From: Deltaproteobacteria bacterium
Lineage (GTDB): Bacteria > Myxococcota_A > UBA9160 > UBA6930
Assembly (NCBI GenBank): GCA_028817435.1
Contig: JAPPPQ010000013.1
Coordinates: forward strand, 62,001 to 126,000
Reading direction: 5' to 3'
DNA length: 64,000 nt
Below the pieces are notes generated by a model that worked only from the letters and a program-made list of their open reading frames with translations, was not told the origin of the DNA and did no database searches. Both the position numbers and the translations under genes were made by a program. Below are positions 39,850-47,494 of this stretch, piece after piece. Position 1 is the stretch's first letter. Each line of letters begins with the position of its first letter.

Positions 39850-40266
39850 TCACCGCCCGGATTGCGCCGGGGTTTGTGGAAAGACGAAGATGCGGTTCAG
39901 CGTGAAGGTCGCGACGGGCACGATGACCAGCGCCGCTGCCAGCCCGGCGAGGTAGTGGCCGCCGATGCCATAAATTACCAGGGCATTCACGGCCTGGTTC
40001 AGCACCAGGCCCAGCAGGCTCACGCACACAAAGCGCGGCACGGCGAAGCGCACCACAGCAGCGCCCCGGAAGGTCCAGCGGCTGCTGCCGAACCACGACA
40101 CCGCAAAGGCCAAACCGTAACCCAGCGCATTGGCGGGCAATGGAGAGGCTGCGAACCACTCCACCAGCGCGACGACGGCGGAGAAGTGCACCGCCGTGGC
40201 CAGCACGCCAACGACTCCAAACCTGCCGAATTGCAGAATCAGCCGCAGCAATGGCTCAATCCCCAC
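39850..40266 (-). CDS. GtrA-like family membrane protein
   Basis: The 138-residue, four-helix membrane protein fits the GtrA/DPMS_TM family, proposed to flip or present polyprenyl-linked sugars. It begins LLRLILQFGRFGVVGVLAT and has NALGYGLAFAVSWFGSSRWTF and a C-terminal TLNRIFVFPQ, all characteristic. The GTG at 40266 is inferred because it sits just before the conserved first helix; no strong Shine-Dalgarno decides it. It precedes the PhyH gene by four bases. No polyprenyl glycosyltransferase is adjacent. Confidence 0.8.
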   Translation of the reverse strand: MGIEPLLRLILQFGRFGVVGVLATAVHFSAVVALVEWFAASPLPANALGYGLAFAVSWFGSSRWTFRGAAVVRFAVPRFVCVSLLGLVLNQAVNALVIYGIGGHYLAGLAAALVIVPVATFTLNRIFVFPQTPAQSGR

Positions 40267-40385
40267 GATTGCCAAAGTCCCTCCGGCCCACAGGCCCGCG
40301 CATAGTGGCGGGCCGCGCCAGAGCGCGCAAGCCCGCGCTTTCGCGCCTGGACGCTCTCTGCGGGGCTTTCGGCCTTTCACGCAAA

Positions 40386-40397
40386 TTTCACATGAAA
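40386..40397. promoter_or_regulatory. Possible operator upstream of the desaturase gene
   Basis: TTTCA-CA-TGAAA is a short inverted repeat in an AT-rich patch of the 213-base divergent region between the GtrA-like and desaturase genes. Its placement 83-94 bases before the desaturase ATG is suitable for a regulator-binding site. Without related sequences this is a weak call. Confidence 0.25.
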
Positions 40398-40479
40398 ATG
40401 CGGCGGGGGCGCGGGGGCTGCCTAGCCTTTGCTGACCGGGAATCTCACGCAGCCGCGCAGAGCGGCGCAGGGAGGAACC

Positions 40480-41391
40480 ATGAGCAATGCGGCAATTGCG
40501 AAGCCGGCCCCCGAGGCGGAGCGCCACAACTTCACCGAGCAGGACGGCTGGCTGACACAGACGGCCTTCGTCTCCCGCTCGATCTACTGGGGCATCCACG
40601 CCTCCACGCTGCTGGTGTTGTGGGTGGGCGCGCCGCTGCCCGCCGTGCTGCTCTGCGCCGCCACCTATGTGGTGCGGGTGCTCGGCATCACCATGGGCTA
40701 CCACCGCTACTTCGCCCACAAGAGCTTCCGCACCAGCCGCGTCTTTCAGTTCGTGCTGGCGTGCATCGGCTGCTCGGCCACGCAGAAAGGCCCGCTGTGG
40801 TGGGCCGGCAACCACCGCCGCCATCATCGCTACGCCGATGGCCCCGGCGATCCGCACTCGCCCCGCCAGGGCTTCTACTACGCCCACCAGGGCTGGGTCT
40901 TCGATTCGCGCTGGGACGGCACGCCCATCGAGGGCATCCGCGATTTCGCGCGCTTTCCCGAACTGCGCTGGCTCAACAAGAATCACTGGATCGCGCCCCT
41001 CTCCCTGGCTTTTCTCTGCTACGCCATCGGCGGCTTCGCCGGGCTGGTGTGGGGCTTCTCTGTCTCCACCGTGCTGCTCTGGCACGCCACCTACATGGTC
41101 AACTCGGTCTCTCACCTGCTGGGCAGCCGCCGCTACGAAACCGGCGACGACAGCCGCAACAACCCCGTCGTCGCCCTGCTCACCATGGGCGAGGGCTGGC
41201 ACAACAACCACCATTACTACATGGCCTCCGCGCGCAACGGCTTCTACTGGTGGGAGATTGACATTACCTGGTATCTGATCCGCGCTCTGCAGGCCCTGGG
41301 CGTGGTGTGGGATGTGAAGACGCCGAGCCGCCAGATTCGCGACGGCGGCGAGCGCCGCCGCCAGCCCTCCGCAGCGGCGCAAGCGGCCTGA
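40480..41391 (+). CDS. Acyl-CoA (delta-9 type) fatty acid desaturase
   Basis: The 303-residue membrane di-iron enzyme introduces a cis double bond into fatty acyl-CoA or acyl-lipid chains. It has the three His boxes of the stearoyl-CoA desaturase group: HRYFAH, HRRHH and HNNHH (GEGWHNNHHYY), between paired membrane helices. The ATG at 40480 is preceded by GGAGG (40471-40475), which decides against the longer open frame. The ferredoxin-like gene that follows after ten bases could supply electrons; that is inference from position. Aerobic unsaturated fatty acid synthesis is implied. Confidence 0.94.
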   Translation: MSNAAIAKPAPEAERHNFTEQDGWLTQTAFVSRSIYWGIHASTLLVLWVGAPLPAVLLCAATYVVRVLGITMGYHRYFAHKSFRTSRVFQFVLACIGCSATQKGPLWWAGNHRRHHRYADGPGDPHSPRQGFYYAHQGWVFDSRWDGTPIEGIRDFARFPELRWLNKNHWIAPLSLAFLCYAIGGFAGLVWGFSVSTVLLWHATYMVNSVSHLLGSRRYETGDDSRNNPVVALLTMGEGWHNNHHYYMASARNGFYWWEIDITWYLIRALQALGVVWDVKTPSRQIRDGGERRRQPSAAAQAA

Positions 41392-41401
41392 ACGGCCGGC
41401 G

Positions 41402-41779
41402 GTGGGCGCTGCGGGCGCGGGCCGCGATCTCGAAGCGCTGCGGCGCGAGATCGGGATCGGTTGCTATGCGCGGCACATTTTTCTGTGCACGCATGGCGAT
41501 TGCGCCCCCGAGGCGGCGTCGCAGGAAGCCTGGCGCTACCTGAAAACCCGGCTGCGCCAACTGGGGCTGGCAGATGCCGCGGGCGGCGTCTTCCGCAGCC
41601 GGGCGAGCTGCCTGCGCATTTGCAAAGAGGGACCCATCGCCCTGGTGTATCCCGAAGGCACCTGGTATCGGCGCTGCACGCCGGATGTCCTGGAGCGCAT
41701 TATCCAGGAGCACCTGCTCGGCGGGCGGCCCGTGGCCGAGCACGCCTTCGCCGCCAACCCGCTGCCCGCCTCAGAGTGA
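41402..41779 (+). CDS. Thioredoxin-like [2Fe-2S] ferredoxin
   Basis: The 125-residue protein has the four-Cys pattern of the thioredoxin-fold ferredoxin family (HoxF/NuoE-like): HIFLCTHGDC, SCLRIC and RRCTPDVLERII, followed by LLGGRPVAEHAF. It should carry one [2Fe-2S] cluster and act as a soluble electron carrier. The GTG at 41402 follows the desaturase stop by ten bases, and the two are likely one transcript. Its last nine bases overlap the convergent oxidase gene. Confidence 0.88.
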   Translation: MGAAGAGRDLEALRREIGIGCYARHIFLCTHGDCAPEAASQEAWRYLKTRLRQLGLADAAGGVFRSRASCLRICKEGPIALVYPEGTWYRRCTPDVLERIIQEHLLGGRPVAEHAFAANPLPASE

Positions 41780-43012
41780 GGCGAGCAGGCCCGCCACCTG
41801 CTCGGCAATGGCGGGGGCGGCGGTAAGCCCCGGCGATTCGATGCCGATTAGATTGACGAGTCCGGGCAGTCCCCGCGCGGATTCTTCGGCCACGACGAAA
41901 TCCCGGAAGCTCTCCCCCGGCCCCGCCAGCTTGGGGCGGACGCCGGCCTGGTCGGGCGAGAGCCACTCGGCCCGCAGCCCCGGCAAATAGCGCCCCGCCG
42001 CCGCGGCAAACTGCGCCGCCTTGCCCGCCTCTACGGCGTAATCCGGCCGGGCCACATAGTTGGCGTCGGGGCCGAGCAGCACGCGGCCTGCCAAATCCAG
42101 CGTGATGTGCACGCCCAGCCCCGCACGCCCGTGAATGGGATACACCAAATGCGAAAAGCGCAGCGGCGCGGCGGGCGCCAGCGCGAAGTAATCGCCTTTG
42201 CAGGGATGGATGCGATACCCCGCGGCCGCCACCTCCACGCCGGCCAGCGCCGCCACGCGGTCCGCCCAGAGTCCGGCGGCATTCACCACCGCCGCCGCTT
42301 CCACATCCGCCAACTCAAAAGCCGCGCCGCCAACGGCGGCCGCGGGCGCGCCCTGCCCCGCGCCCGCCTCCGCAGCGGGCGGGGTGTGGAGGGCGGGCGG
42401 CACAGCGCCACTGCGGGCCGTGATGCGCCAGCCCCTGGGCGCGCGCGAAAGCGCCAGCACCTCGCAGCCGAAGAGCAGCGCGCCGCCGGCGGCCTCGAGC
42501 TCCGCGGCCCAGGAGAGACACAGCGCGTGGGCATCCACAATGCCGCTGCGGGGCGAGAGCAGCCCGGCCCGCGCGCGCACCGCGGGCTCGCGCCCGGCGA
42601 CGGCTGCACCGTCGAGCATTTCGAGACCGGGCGCGCCGTTGGCCTCGCCCCGGGCACGCAGCGCTTCCAGCGCTGCAATCTCCTGCGGCTCGGTTGCGAC
42701 CACCAGCTTGCCGGTCTGACGGTGGGGAATGCGCAGCTCGGCGCAGCGCTGGTAGAGCAGCTCGCGCCCGCGCACGCAGCACCTGGCCTTTTGCGAATCC
42801 TCCGGATAGTAGAGGCCGGCGTGAATTACCTGGCTGTTGTGGCTCGAGGTTTCCCGGGCCAGGGCGGCGTGGCGCTCCAGCACCAGCACCTGCCGCCCCC
42901 GGCGCGCCAGCTCGGCGGCGCAGGCGAGTCCCACAGCGCCCGCGCCCACCACCACCACATCCACCGCCTCCGCCGAAGCCTGCAGCGCGCCCGCGGCGGG
43001 GCGAAGGTTCAC
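41771..43012 (-). CDS. lhgO: L-2-hydroxyglutarate dehydrogenase/oxidase-like FAD enzyme
   Basis: The 413-residue FAD-dependent enzyme of the DAO fold matches L-2-hydroxyglutarate oxidases: VVVVGAGAVGLACAAELARR at the FAD site, SSHNSQVIHAGLYY, QTGKLVVAT, IVDAHAL, VVNAAGLWAD and a C-terminal GIESPGLTAAPAIAEQV. It would convert L-2-hydroxyglutarate to 2-oxoglutarate, a metabolite-repair or catabolic step. An Ala/Gly-rich insert near residue 245 is unusual. The GTG at 43012 overlaps the stop of the CaCA exchanger gene (GTGA). It is the third gene of a leftward PfkB kinase-exchanger-oxidase group. Confidence 0.88.
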   Translation of the reverse strand: MNLRPAAGALQASAEAVDVVVVGAGAVGLACAAELARRGRQVLVLERHAALARETSSHNSQVIHAGLYYPEDSQKARCCVRGRELLYQRCAELRIPHRQTGKLVVATEPQEIAALEALRARGEANGAPGLEMLDGAAVAGREPAVRARAGLLSPRSGIVDAHALCLSWAAELEAAGGALLFGCEVLALSRAPRGWRITARSGAVPPALHTPPAAEAGAGQGAPAAAVGGAAFELADVEAAAVVNAAGLWADRVAALAGVEVAAAGYRIHPCKGDYFALAPAAPLRFSHLVYPIHGRAGLGVHITLDLAGRVLLGPDANYVARPDYAVEAGKAAQFAAAAGRYLPGLRAEWLSPDQAGVRPKLAGPGESFRDFVVAEESARGLPGLVNLIGIESPGLTAAPAIAEQVAGLLASL

Positions 43013-44256
43013 GGGCGGCGGAGCCGGGGCAACAGATCCAAAAAGGCCCGGCGGCGCTCGGGAGAAAACGCCAGCACCAGGAAGGAGAGCAACAGGTAGA
43101 GCATCGTGAAGGTGTGGCGCACTTCCGGAAACACCAACTGCGTGGCGAAGAGCAGCGCCAGCGCCAGCGCCTCCCAGCGCGCAAAGCGGAAATCGCAAAT
43201 GACCACCAGGGCGAAGAGCGACTGCGCCGAGGTGAGCCAAAGCTCCCAAACCTGGCGCGGCTCCAGCTCCAGACCCCAGCGCATCGGCGCGCCATTCTTC
43301 ACCTGCAGCAGCCAGAATGCAATGCAGTAGGCGATGGGCAGCGCGCCCACCAGCAGCGTCCACTGGTTGACCTTCGAGGAAATCAGCGCGCCGATTCCCA
43401 CCGAGCCGCGCAGCCGCCAGGCAAAGAGCAGCGCCACCAGAAACTCCGGCGACTCCGAGGCCAGCGGCGCCACCCACTGCACCAGGATGAACTCATCCAC
43501 CCCGTAGTCCTTCCCCACCTCGACCAGCCCGTGGGCGAAGGGCTCCGCCGCCAGCAAAATGGCGCCGGTCGCGTAGAGCAAAATTACCAGTATGGAAAGG
43601 CGGCGGCCGCGGGTGCTGGTGCGCGCGTCAATCCAGGCGGCGGGACCCACCAGCGGCGCCTCTTCCCGGTGGCCGCGGGCCGCCTGTTTCGCGTAGCCGA
43701 AGAAGATCAGCAGCAGCACCGCGGCGTCCACCAGCCCCAGCCCGCCCAGCGGAATCAGGAAGGAGTAAAAAGTGGCGAGCAGCAGAAAGCGCATTTCGAG
43801 CTGGTGGTGGCGGGCAATGGCGAGTTCCCGCCCCCCCGCGCGGCGGCAGGCCAGCAACACCACCGCGGCCCAGCCCAGGCCGATCAGCAGCCGGTTCGCC
43901 CCCGTCATGTTGGCGATGGTGTATTGGGCATATTCGGGATTCCGGGCCGCGATGACGGCGTAGGAAATATCCACCGCGTATTCCGGCAGCACCGCCACCA
44001 GCGCCAGGATCATCAGCGCCAGCGATTGCGGAATGTCGCGCTCGGCCAGCTCCACCCCCCAGGAGAGCAGAAAGGCCGCGCCCAGAATTGAGAAACCCGA
44101 GCAGAGCGCCACCAGCAGCGGATCCAGCTCATCGCCGCCGCTCAGCCAGAGCAGCAGCCAGGGCACGGGCAGCAGCACCGAGAGCGCCAGCAGCGCCAGG
44201 TGCCGCGGCGAATCGGCGGCGCGGCCATTGCCGGGGGCGGGGGCGGCGGCGCTCAT
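43009..44256 (-). CDS. Sodium/calcium exchanger (CaCA) family membrane protein
   Basis: The 415-residue membrane protein has the two inverted alpha repeats of cation/Ca2+ exchangers: ALVAVLPEYAVDI in the first half, and VAPLASESPEFLVALLFAW followed by IGALISSKVNQWTLLVG in the second. The Glu residues in LPEYAVD and SPEF correspond to the ion-binding acids. About ten to twelve helices are predicted. It probably extrudes Ca2+ or another cation against Na+ or H+. The ATG at 44256 overlaps the stop of the PfkB kinase gene (ATGA), and its own stop overlaps the next GTG, so three genes are chained. Confidence 0.88.
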   Translation of the reverse strand: MSAAAPAPGNGRAADSPRHLALLALSVLLPVPWLLLWLSGGDELDPLLVALCSGFSILGAAFLLSWGVELAERDIPQSLALMILALVAVLPEYAVDISYAVIAARNPEYAQYTIANMTGANRLLIGLGWAAVVLLACRRAGGRELAIARHHQLEMRFLLLATFYSFLIPLGGLGLVDAAVLLLIFFGYAKQAARGHREEAPLVGPAAWIDARTSTRGRRLSILVILLYATGAILLAAEPFAHGLVEVGKDYGVDEFILVQWVAPLASESPEFLVALLFAWRLRGSVGIGALISSKVNQWTLLVGALPIAYCIAFWLLQVKNGAPMRWGLELEPRQVWELWLTSAQSLFALVVICDFRFARWEALALALLFATQLVFPEVRHTFTMLYLLLSFLVLAFSPERRRAFLDLLPRLRRP

Positions 44257-45191
44257 GCCGGCTCCCCGAAGGCCGCGCTGTAGCGGCGGGTGAAATCCTC
44301 CGGCGTGAGCTGCAGCCCCTGTGTGCCGGGGCATTCCACCTGCAGCGCGCCGAGCAGGCTGCCCATGCGCGCGGCGCAAGAGAGCTCGAAGCCGCGGCGC
44401 AAGCCGTGCAGCAGGCCTGCGCGGTAGGCGTCGCCGCAACCGGTGGGATCCACCACCCGTTGCGCCGGCAGCGCCGGCACGCGCTCTCGCTCGCCGCCCC
44501 GGCAGAGCAGCGAGCCCTCCGCCCCCGAGGTAATGATGGCCGCGCCCACCCGGGAGAGCAGCGCCGCCTCGCTGAGCCCGCTGTTCTTCAGCGTGAGGCG
44601 CCACTCGTAATCGTTCACCACATAGTAAGCCGCGCCCTCGATGAACTCGACCAGTTCCTCCCGCGTCAAGAGCGGCAGGCCCTGCCCCGGATCAATCAGC
44701 ACCGGCGTGCCGCGGGCTTTCAGGCCGCGGGCGTGCTCGACCATGGCGCGCTTGCCGTTGGGCGACACCACGCCGATTTCAATCGGCTCCGGGATTCCCC
44801 CGATTCCCGCCTCGTGGGCGCGGTCCATGGCGCCCGGGTGAAAGCCGGTGATCTGGTTGCCGTTCTGGTCGGTGATGATGTAGGCGCCGGCGGTGGACTC
44901 GCCCTCGATGCACAGCAGGTGATCCCGGCGGATGCCGTGGCGGTCGAGCCAGGCGGCGTAATCGCCGAAATCCGCGCCGCCCACGGCGGCCAGCAAAATC
45001 GGCTCCTCGCCCAGCAGCCGCAGGTTGAAGGCGATGTTCGCCGCGCAGCCGCCGAAGGTGCGGCGCAACTCGGGCACATGAAAGGCCACATTCAGCACAT
45101 GAAGCTCGCCGGGCAGAATCACATCCTGGAAGCAGCCGCCGTAGACCATGATGTGGTCAACCGCCACCGAGCCGGAACACAGAATCGCCAT
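44253..45191 (-). CDS. PfkB family carbohydrate/nucleoside kinase
   Basis: The 312-residue ribokinase-fold enzyme has the N-terminal signature around FGGCAANIAFNLRLLG and the C-terminal motif DPTGCGDAYRAGLL with the catalytic Asp. The anion hole Gly-Cys-Gly is a small departure from GAGD. The length and GSVAVDHIM start resemble adenosine-kinase-like or archaeal nucleoside kinases. The ATG at 45191 follows GGAGG by four bases. Substrate (adenosine or a sugar) is uncertain. It is divergently arranged to metF; an adenosine kinase beside a methionine-cycle gene would fit recycling of adenosine from S-adenosylhomocysteine, but that is inference. Confidence 0.88.
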   Translation of the reverse strand: MAILCSGSVAVDHIMVYGGCFQDVILPGELHVLNVAFHVPELRRTFGGCAANIAFNLRLLGEEPILLAAVGGADFGDYAAWLDRHGIRRDHLLCIEGESTAGAYIITDQNGNQITGFHPGAMDRAHEAGIGGIPEPIEIGVVSPNGKRAMVEHARGLKARGTPVLIDPGQGLPLLTREELVEFIEGAAYYVVNDYEWRLTLKNSGLSEAALLSRVGAAIITSGAEGSLLCRGGERERVPALPAQRVVDPTGCGDAYRAGLLHGLRRGFELSCAARMGSLLGALQVECPGTQGLQLTPEDFTRRYSAAFGEPA

Positions 45192-45283
45192 CCACTCCTC
45201 CGCCGCACGCAACCGCAGCGCCCGCAGTTTGGCCGCAGCGCCGCCGCCCGTCAACCGCCTTCTGCAGAATTGGCGCGGGGCGG

Positions 45284-45289
45284 TAGAAT
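45284..45289 (+). promoter_or_regulatory. Possible -10 element of metF
   Basis: TAGAAT matches the sigma-70 -10 consensus at five of six positions, but the -35 region 17-18 bases upstream is poor (TTCTGC). A transcript from here would have a leader of only a few bases before the ATG at 45298, so it may be nearly leaderless. Confidence 0.25.
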
Positions 45290-45297
45290 GGGGCGGA

Positions 45298-46161
45298 ATG
45301 CGCATCCCGAACCTCTACGCCGGCGGGCGCCCGGTTTTCTCCTTCGAGTTCTTTCCGCCGAAGAGCCAGGCCGGCCACCAGGCCCTGCTCCGCACCATCG
45401 CCGAGCTGGCGCGGCTCGAACCGGGCTTCGTCTCGGTCACCAGCCACCCGCGCGGCGAAACCCGCAACCGCACCGCCGACCTGGTGATCCAGATCCAGGC
45501 CGAGCTGGGCATCACCGCCATGGCCCATGTCACCTGCATGCACCAGGCCCCGGAAGCGCTGCTCGAGACCCTGCAGCGGCTCGAGGCGCAGGGCATCGGC
45601 AATGTGCTGGCGCTGCGCGGCGATCCGCCGCCGGAGCCCGCGCCTGCGCCGGCCAGGGGCGGCTTTCGCCACGCCAGCGAGCTCGCCGCCTTCATCCGCA
45701 GCGAGGGGCTCCATCTGGCCATTGGCGGCGCCTGCTACCCCGAAAAGCACCCCGAAGCGCCGAGCTTCGAGGCCGACCTCGACAACCTGAAGCGCAAGCT
45801 CGACGCTGGAGCCGAGTTCCTCATCACCCAGCTTTTTCTCGACAACAGCCACTACCTGCGCTTCCGGGAGCGCGCCGCCGCCGCCGGCATCACAGCGCCC
45901 ATCGTCCCGGGCATCATGCCGATGGTGAGCCACCGCAACCTGCAGACGGTCATGCGCCTCTCGCCGGGCTCGGAGACTCCCGCCGCGCTGCGCCGCGCCC
46001 TGGGCGAGGCCAAAAACGACGGCGAGGCCCTTGAAATCGGCGTCGAGTGGGCCACGCGGCAGTGCGCCGGGCTGCTGGAAGCCGGCGCACCCGGCGTGCA
46101 CTTCTACACGCTCAACCGCTCTCCCGCATCGCGCCGGGTGCGCGAAAACCTGGCGATTTGA
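45298..46161 (+). CDS. metF: Methylenetetrahydrofolate reductase
   Basis: MetF reduces 5,10-methylene-THF to 5-methyl-THF, the methyl donor for methionine synthesis. The 287-residue TIM barrel shows FSFEFFPPKS at the N-terminus, GNVLALRGDPP, AIGGACYPEKHPEA, FLITQLFLDN (with the Phe/Gln involved in FAD and folate binding) and PGIMPMVSHRNL. The ATG at 45298 begins the normal family sequence; the upstream open frame overlaps the divergent PfkB gene. A PurN-like gene follows after 23 bases, placing two folate enzymes together. Confidence 0.96.
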   Translation: MRIPNLYAGGRPVFSFEFFPPKSQAGHQALLRTIAELARLEPGFVSVTSHPRGETRNRTADLVIQIQAELGITAMAHVTCMHQAPEALLETLQRLEAQGIGNVLALRGDPPPEPAPAPARGGFRHASELAAFIRSEGLHLAIGGACYPEKHPEAPSFEADLDNLKRKLDAGAEFLITQLFLDNSHYLRFRERAAAAGITAPIVPGIMPMVSHRNLQTVMRLSPGSETPAALRRALGEAKNDGEALEIGVEWATRQCAGLLEAGAPGVHFYTLNRSPASRRVRENLAI

Positions 46162-46184
46162 CGCAACGGGGGAGGCAAAAGCAA

Positions 46185-46835
46185 ATGGGCGAAAGGGGCG
46201 AAGCGCTGCGGCTGGGCGTGCTGCTCTCGGGCGAGGGCACGGGGCTCGAGAACCTGCTCGCGCGCATTGAGGCGGGAGAAGTGCCGGCCCGGGTCGCCGT
46301 GGTCATCGCATCGCAGGCGCGGGCGGGCGGGCTGCGGCGCGCTTCGCTCCGCGGCGTCCCCGCCGTCGCCGTCCCGCGCCGCCGGGGCGCGGCGGGCGCA
46401 GCGCCCCGCGCCCTCGACGAGTTCAACGACCGCATCCACGCCGAACTCGAAAAGCACCGGGTCGAGTTCGTCGCGCTGCTCGGCTTTCTCTCGCCCTTTC
46501 AGCCGCGCGGCTACCTGGGCCGCGCCATCAATGTCCACCCCGCGCTGATTCCCGCCTTCTGCGGCCCGGGGATGTTCGGCAGGCGCGTTCACGACGCGGT
46601 GCTGGCGCGGGGCGTGAAGCTCACCGGCGCGACGGTGCACTTTGTGGACGAGGAATACGACCACGGGCCCATCATCATGCAGCGCGCGGTGGCGGTGGAA
46701 GCCGGCGACAACAGCGAAACGCTGGCCGCCCGGGTGCAAGCAGTGGAGCGCGAACTGGTGCCGGAGGTGATTCGCCTCTACGCCGCCGGGCGACTCGAGA
46801 TCCAGGGCGCGCAGGTGCGCATTCACCCGGACTGA
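46185..46835 (+). CDS. purN: Phosphoribosylglycinamide formyltransferase-like protein (PurN family)
   Basis: This 216-residue formyltransferase uses 10-formyl-THF. The catalytic Asn-His pair is in INVHPALIP and the Asp in EEYDHGPIIMQ, with LTGATVHFVDEEYDHGPI typical of PurN. The N-terminal VLLSGEGTGLENLL replaces the usual SGNGSNLQ, so the phosphoribosyl-binding loop differs. GGAGG (46171-46175) before the ATG at 46185 decides the start. It is co-oriented with metF. It may be the genome's PurN, given purM at 25331, or a paralogous formyltransferase. A stem with TCTTT behind it (46863-46886) probably ends this transcript. Confidence 0.88.
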   Translation: MGERGEALRLGVLLSGEGTGLENLLARIEAGEVPARVAVVIASQARAGGLRRASLRGVPAVAVPRRRGAAGAAPRALDEFNDRIHAELEKHRVEFVALLGFLSPFQPRGYLGRAINVHPALIPAFCGPGMFGRRVHDAVLARGVKLTGATVHFVDEEYDHGPIIMQRAVAVEAGDNSETLAARVQAVERELVPEVIRLYAAGRLEIQGAQVRIHPD

Positions 46836-46862
46836 ATGTTGCAGAATGCTGCAAACCGGGCG

Positions 46863-46886
46863 GGATTTTCCCGGAAAATCCTCTTT
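46863..46886 (+). terminator. Probable rho-independent terminator after the PurN-like gene
   Basis: GGATTTTCC and GGAAAATCC form a nine-base inverted repeat (46863-46881) around a single C, so the real stem is seven or eight pairs with a tight loop. It is followed by TCTTT. A smaller stem, TTGCAG/CTGCAA with AATG loop (46839-46854), precedes it. Confidence 0.6.
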
Positions 46887-46946
46887 GCGCGGAATGCGCG
46901 CTCGAAAAAAAGTTGCAGCACAGCGCAAAATATTTCGCTTTTTTGC

Positions 46947-46976
46947 TTGACGGCGCAAAAAATACGCTGTTAGGCT
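46947..46976 (+). promoter_or_regulatory. Candidate promoter of the histone-like gene
   Basis: TTGACG (46947-46952) and TAGGCT (46971-46976) lie 18 bases apart in the most AT-rich stretch of the area. The -35 matches well and the -10 poorly (three of six). Transcription would start near 46983, at the foot of the first leader hairpin. Confidence 0.4.
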
Positions 46977-46985
46977 GGCTTGTGA

Positions 46986-47078
46986 CTGCGGCATGGTGCC
47001 GCAGCGTTGGCGGAATGAAGCCCCCTCGCTTCATTCCGCATTCCCCGCTCGGCGGGAAACACCAACCATTGGGGGGTG
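46986..47078 (+). promoter_or_regulatory. Structured 5' leader of the histone-like gene: three perfect hairpins plus a masked ribosome-binding site
   Basis: In order the leader has CTGCGGCA/TGCCGCAG (8 bp, loop TGG, 46986-47004); CGGAATGAAGC/GCTTCATTCCG (11 bp, six-base loop, 47011-47038); CCCGC/GCGGG (5 bp, loop TCG, 47044-47056); and CACCAACC/GGGGGGTG (six pairs with two mismatches, 47060-47078). The last covers GGGGGG, the Shine-Dalgarno region of the gene starting at 47086. The series fills almost the whole leader, and the 11-bp stem is unlikely by chance. A cis-acting RNA that limits translation or binds the product is plausible. It matches no riboswitch class I recognise. Confidence 0.55.
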
Positions 47079-47085
47079 AAATCAA

Positions 47086-47445
47086 ATGGCAGCACGCAAG
47101 AAGGGCCGCAAGAAGACCCGCAAGAAGGCCGGCCGCAAGAAGGCGACGCGCAAGAAGGCGCGGAAGAAGGGCCGGAAGAAGGCCACGCGCAAGAAGGGCC
47201 GCAAGAAGGCGGCGCGCAAGAAGGGCCGGAAGAAGGGCCGCAAGAAGGCCGCAAACGGCCGCCGCAAGAAGGGCCGGAAGAAGACCCGCAAGAAGGGCCG
47301 CCGGAAGAAGGGCCGCAAGAAGGCCGCGAACGGCCGCCGCAAGAAGGGCCGCCGCAAGAAGGCCGCAAACGGCCGCCGCAAGAAGGGCCGCCGCAAGAAG
47401 GCCCGCAACGGCCGGCGCAAGCGGGCCGCAGGGATGGAGGGCTAG
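47086..47445 (+). CDS. Lys/Arg-repeat histone H1-like DNA-binding protein
   Basis: The 119-residue, extremely basic protein is made almost only of Lys, Arg, Gly, Ala, Asn and Thr, in units such as KKGRKK, TRKK and AANGRRKKGR. It has no acidic residue except one near the C-terminus (GMEG). Such proteins resemble eukaryotic H1 tails, chlamydial HctB and the basic-repeat nucleoid proteins of several proteobacteria, and probably coat DNA or RNA. Codons are strongly biased to AAG. The ATG at 47086 follows GGGGGGTGA by eight bases. It has its own candidate promoter, a hairpin-rich leader and a strong terminator at 47495, so it is a single-gene unit. Its neighbour is rpoZ. Confidence 0.8.
   Translation: MAARKKGRKKTRKKAGRKKATRKKARKKGRKKATRKKGRKKAARKKGRKKGRKKAANGRRKKGRKKTRKKGRRKKGRKKAANGRRKKGRRKKAANGRRKKGRRKKARNGRRKRAAGMEG
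47098..47418 (+). repeat. Degenerate in-frame tandem repeats within the histone-like gene
   Basis: Variants of CGCAAGAAGGGCCG recur every 12-48 bases through most of the gene, with longer units around AAGGCCGCAAACGGCCGCCG (near 47247, 47320 and 47362). Because the repeats lack stop codons, all forward frames and one reverse frame stay open here. Unequal crossing-over or slippage could readily change repeat number. Confidence 0.8.
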
Positions 47446-47494
47446 CCTCCCCGAGAGGCGAAGCTCCGGAAACCTCCAGCGGGAGGTCTTCGGA

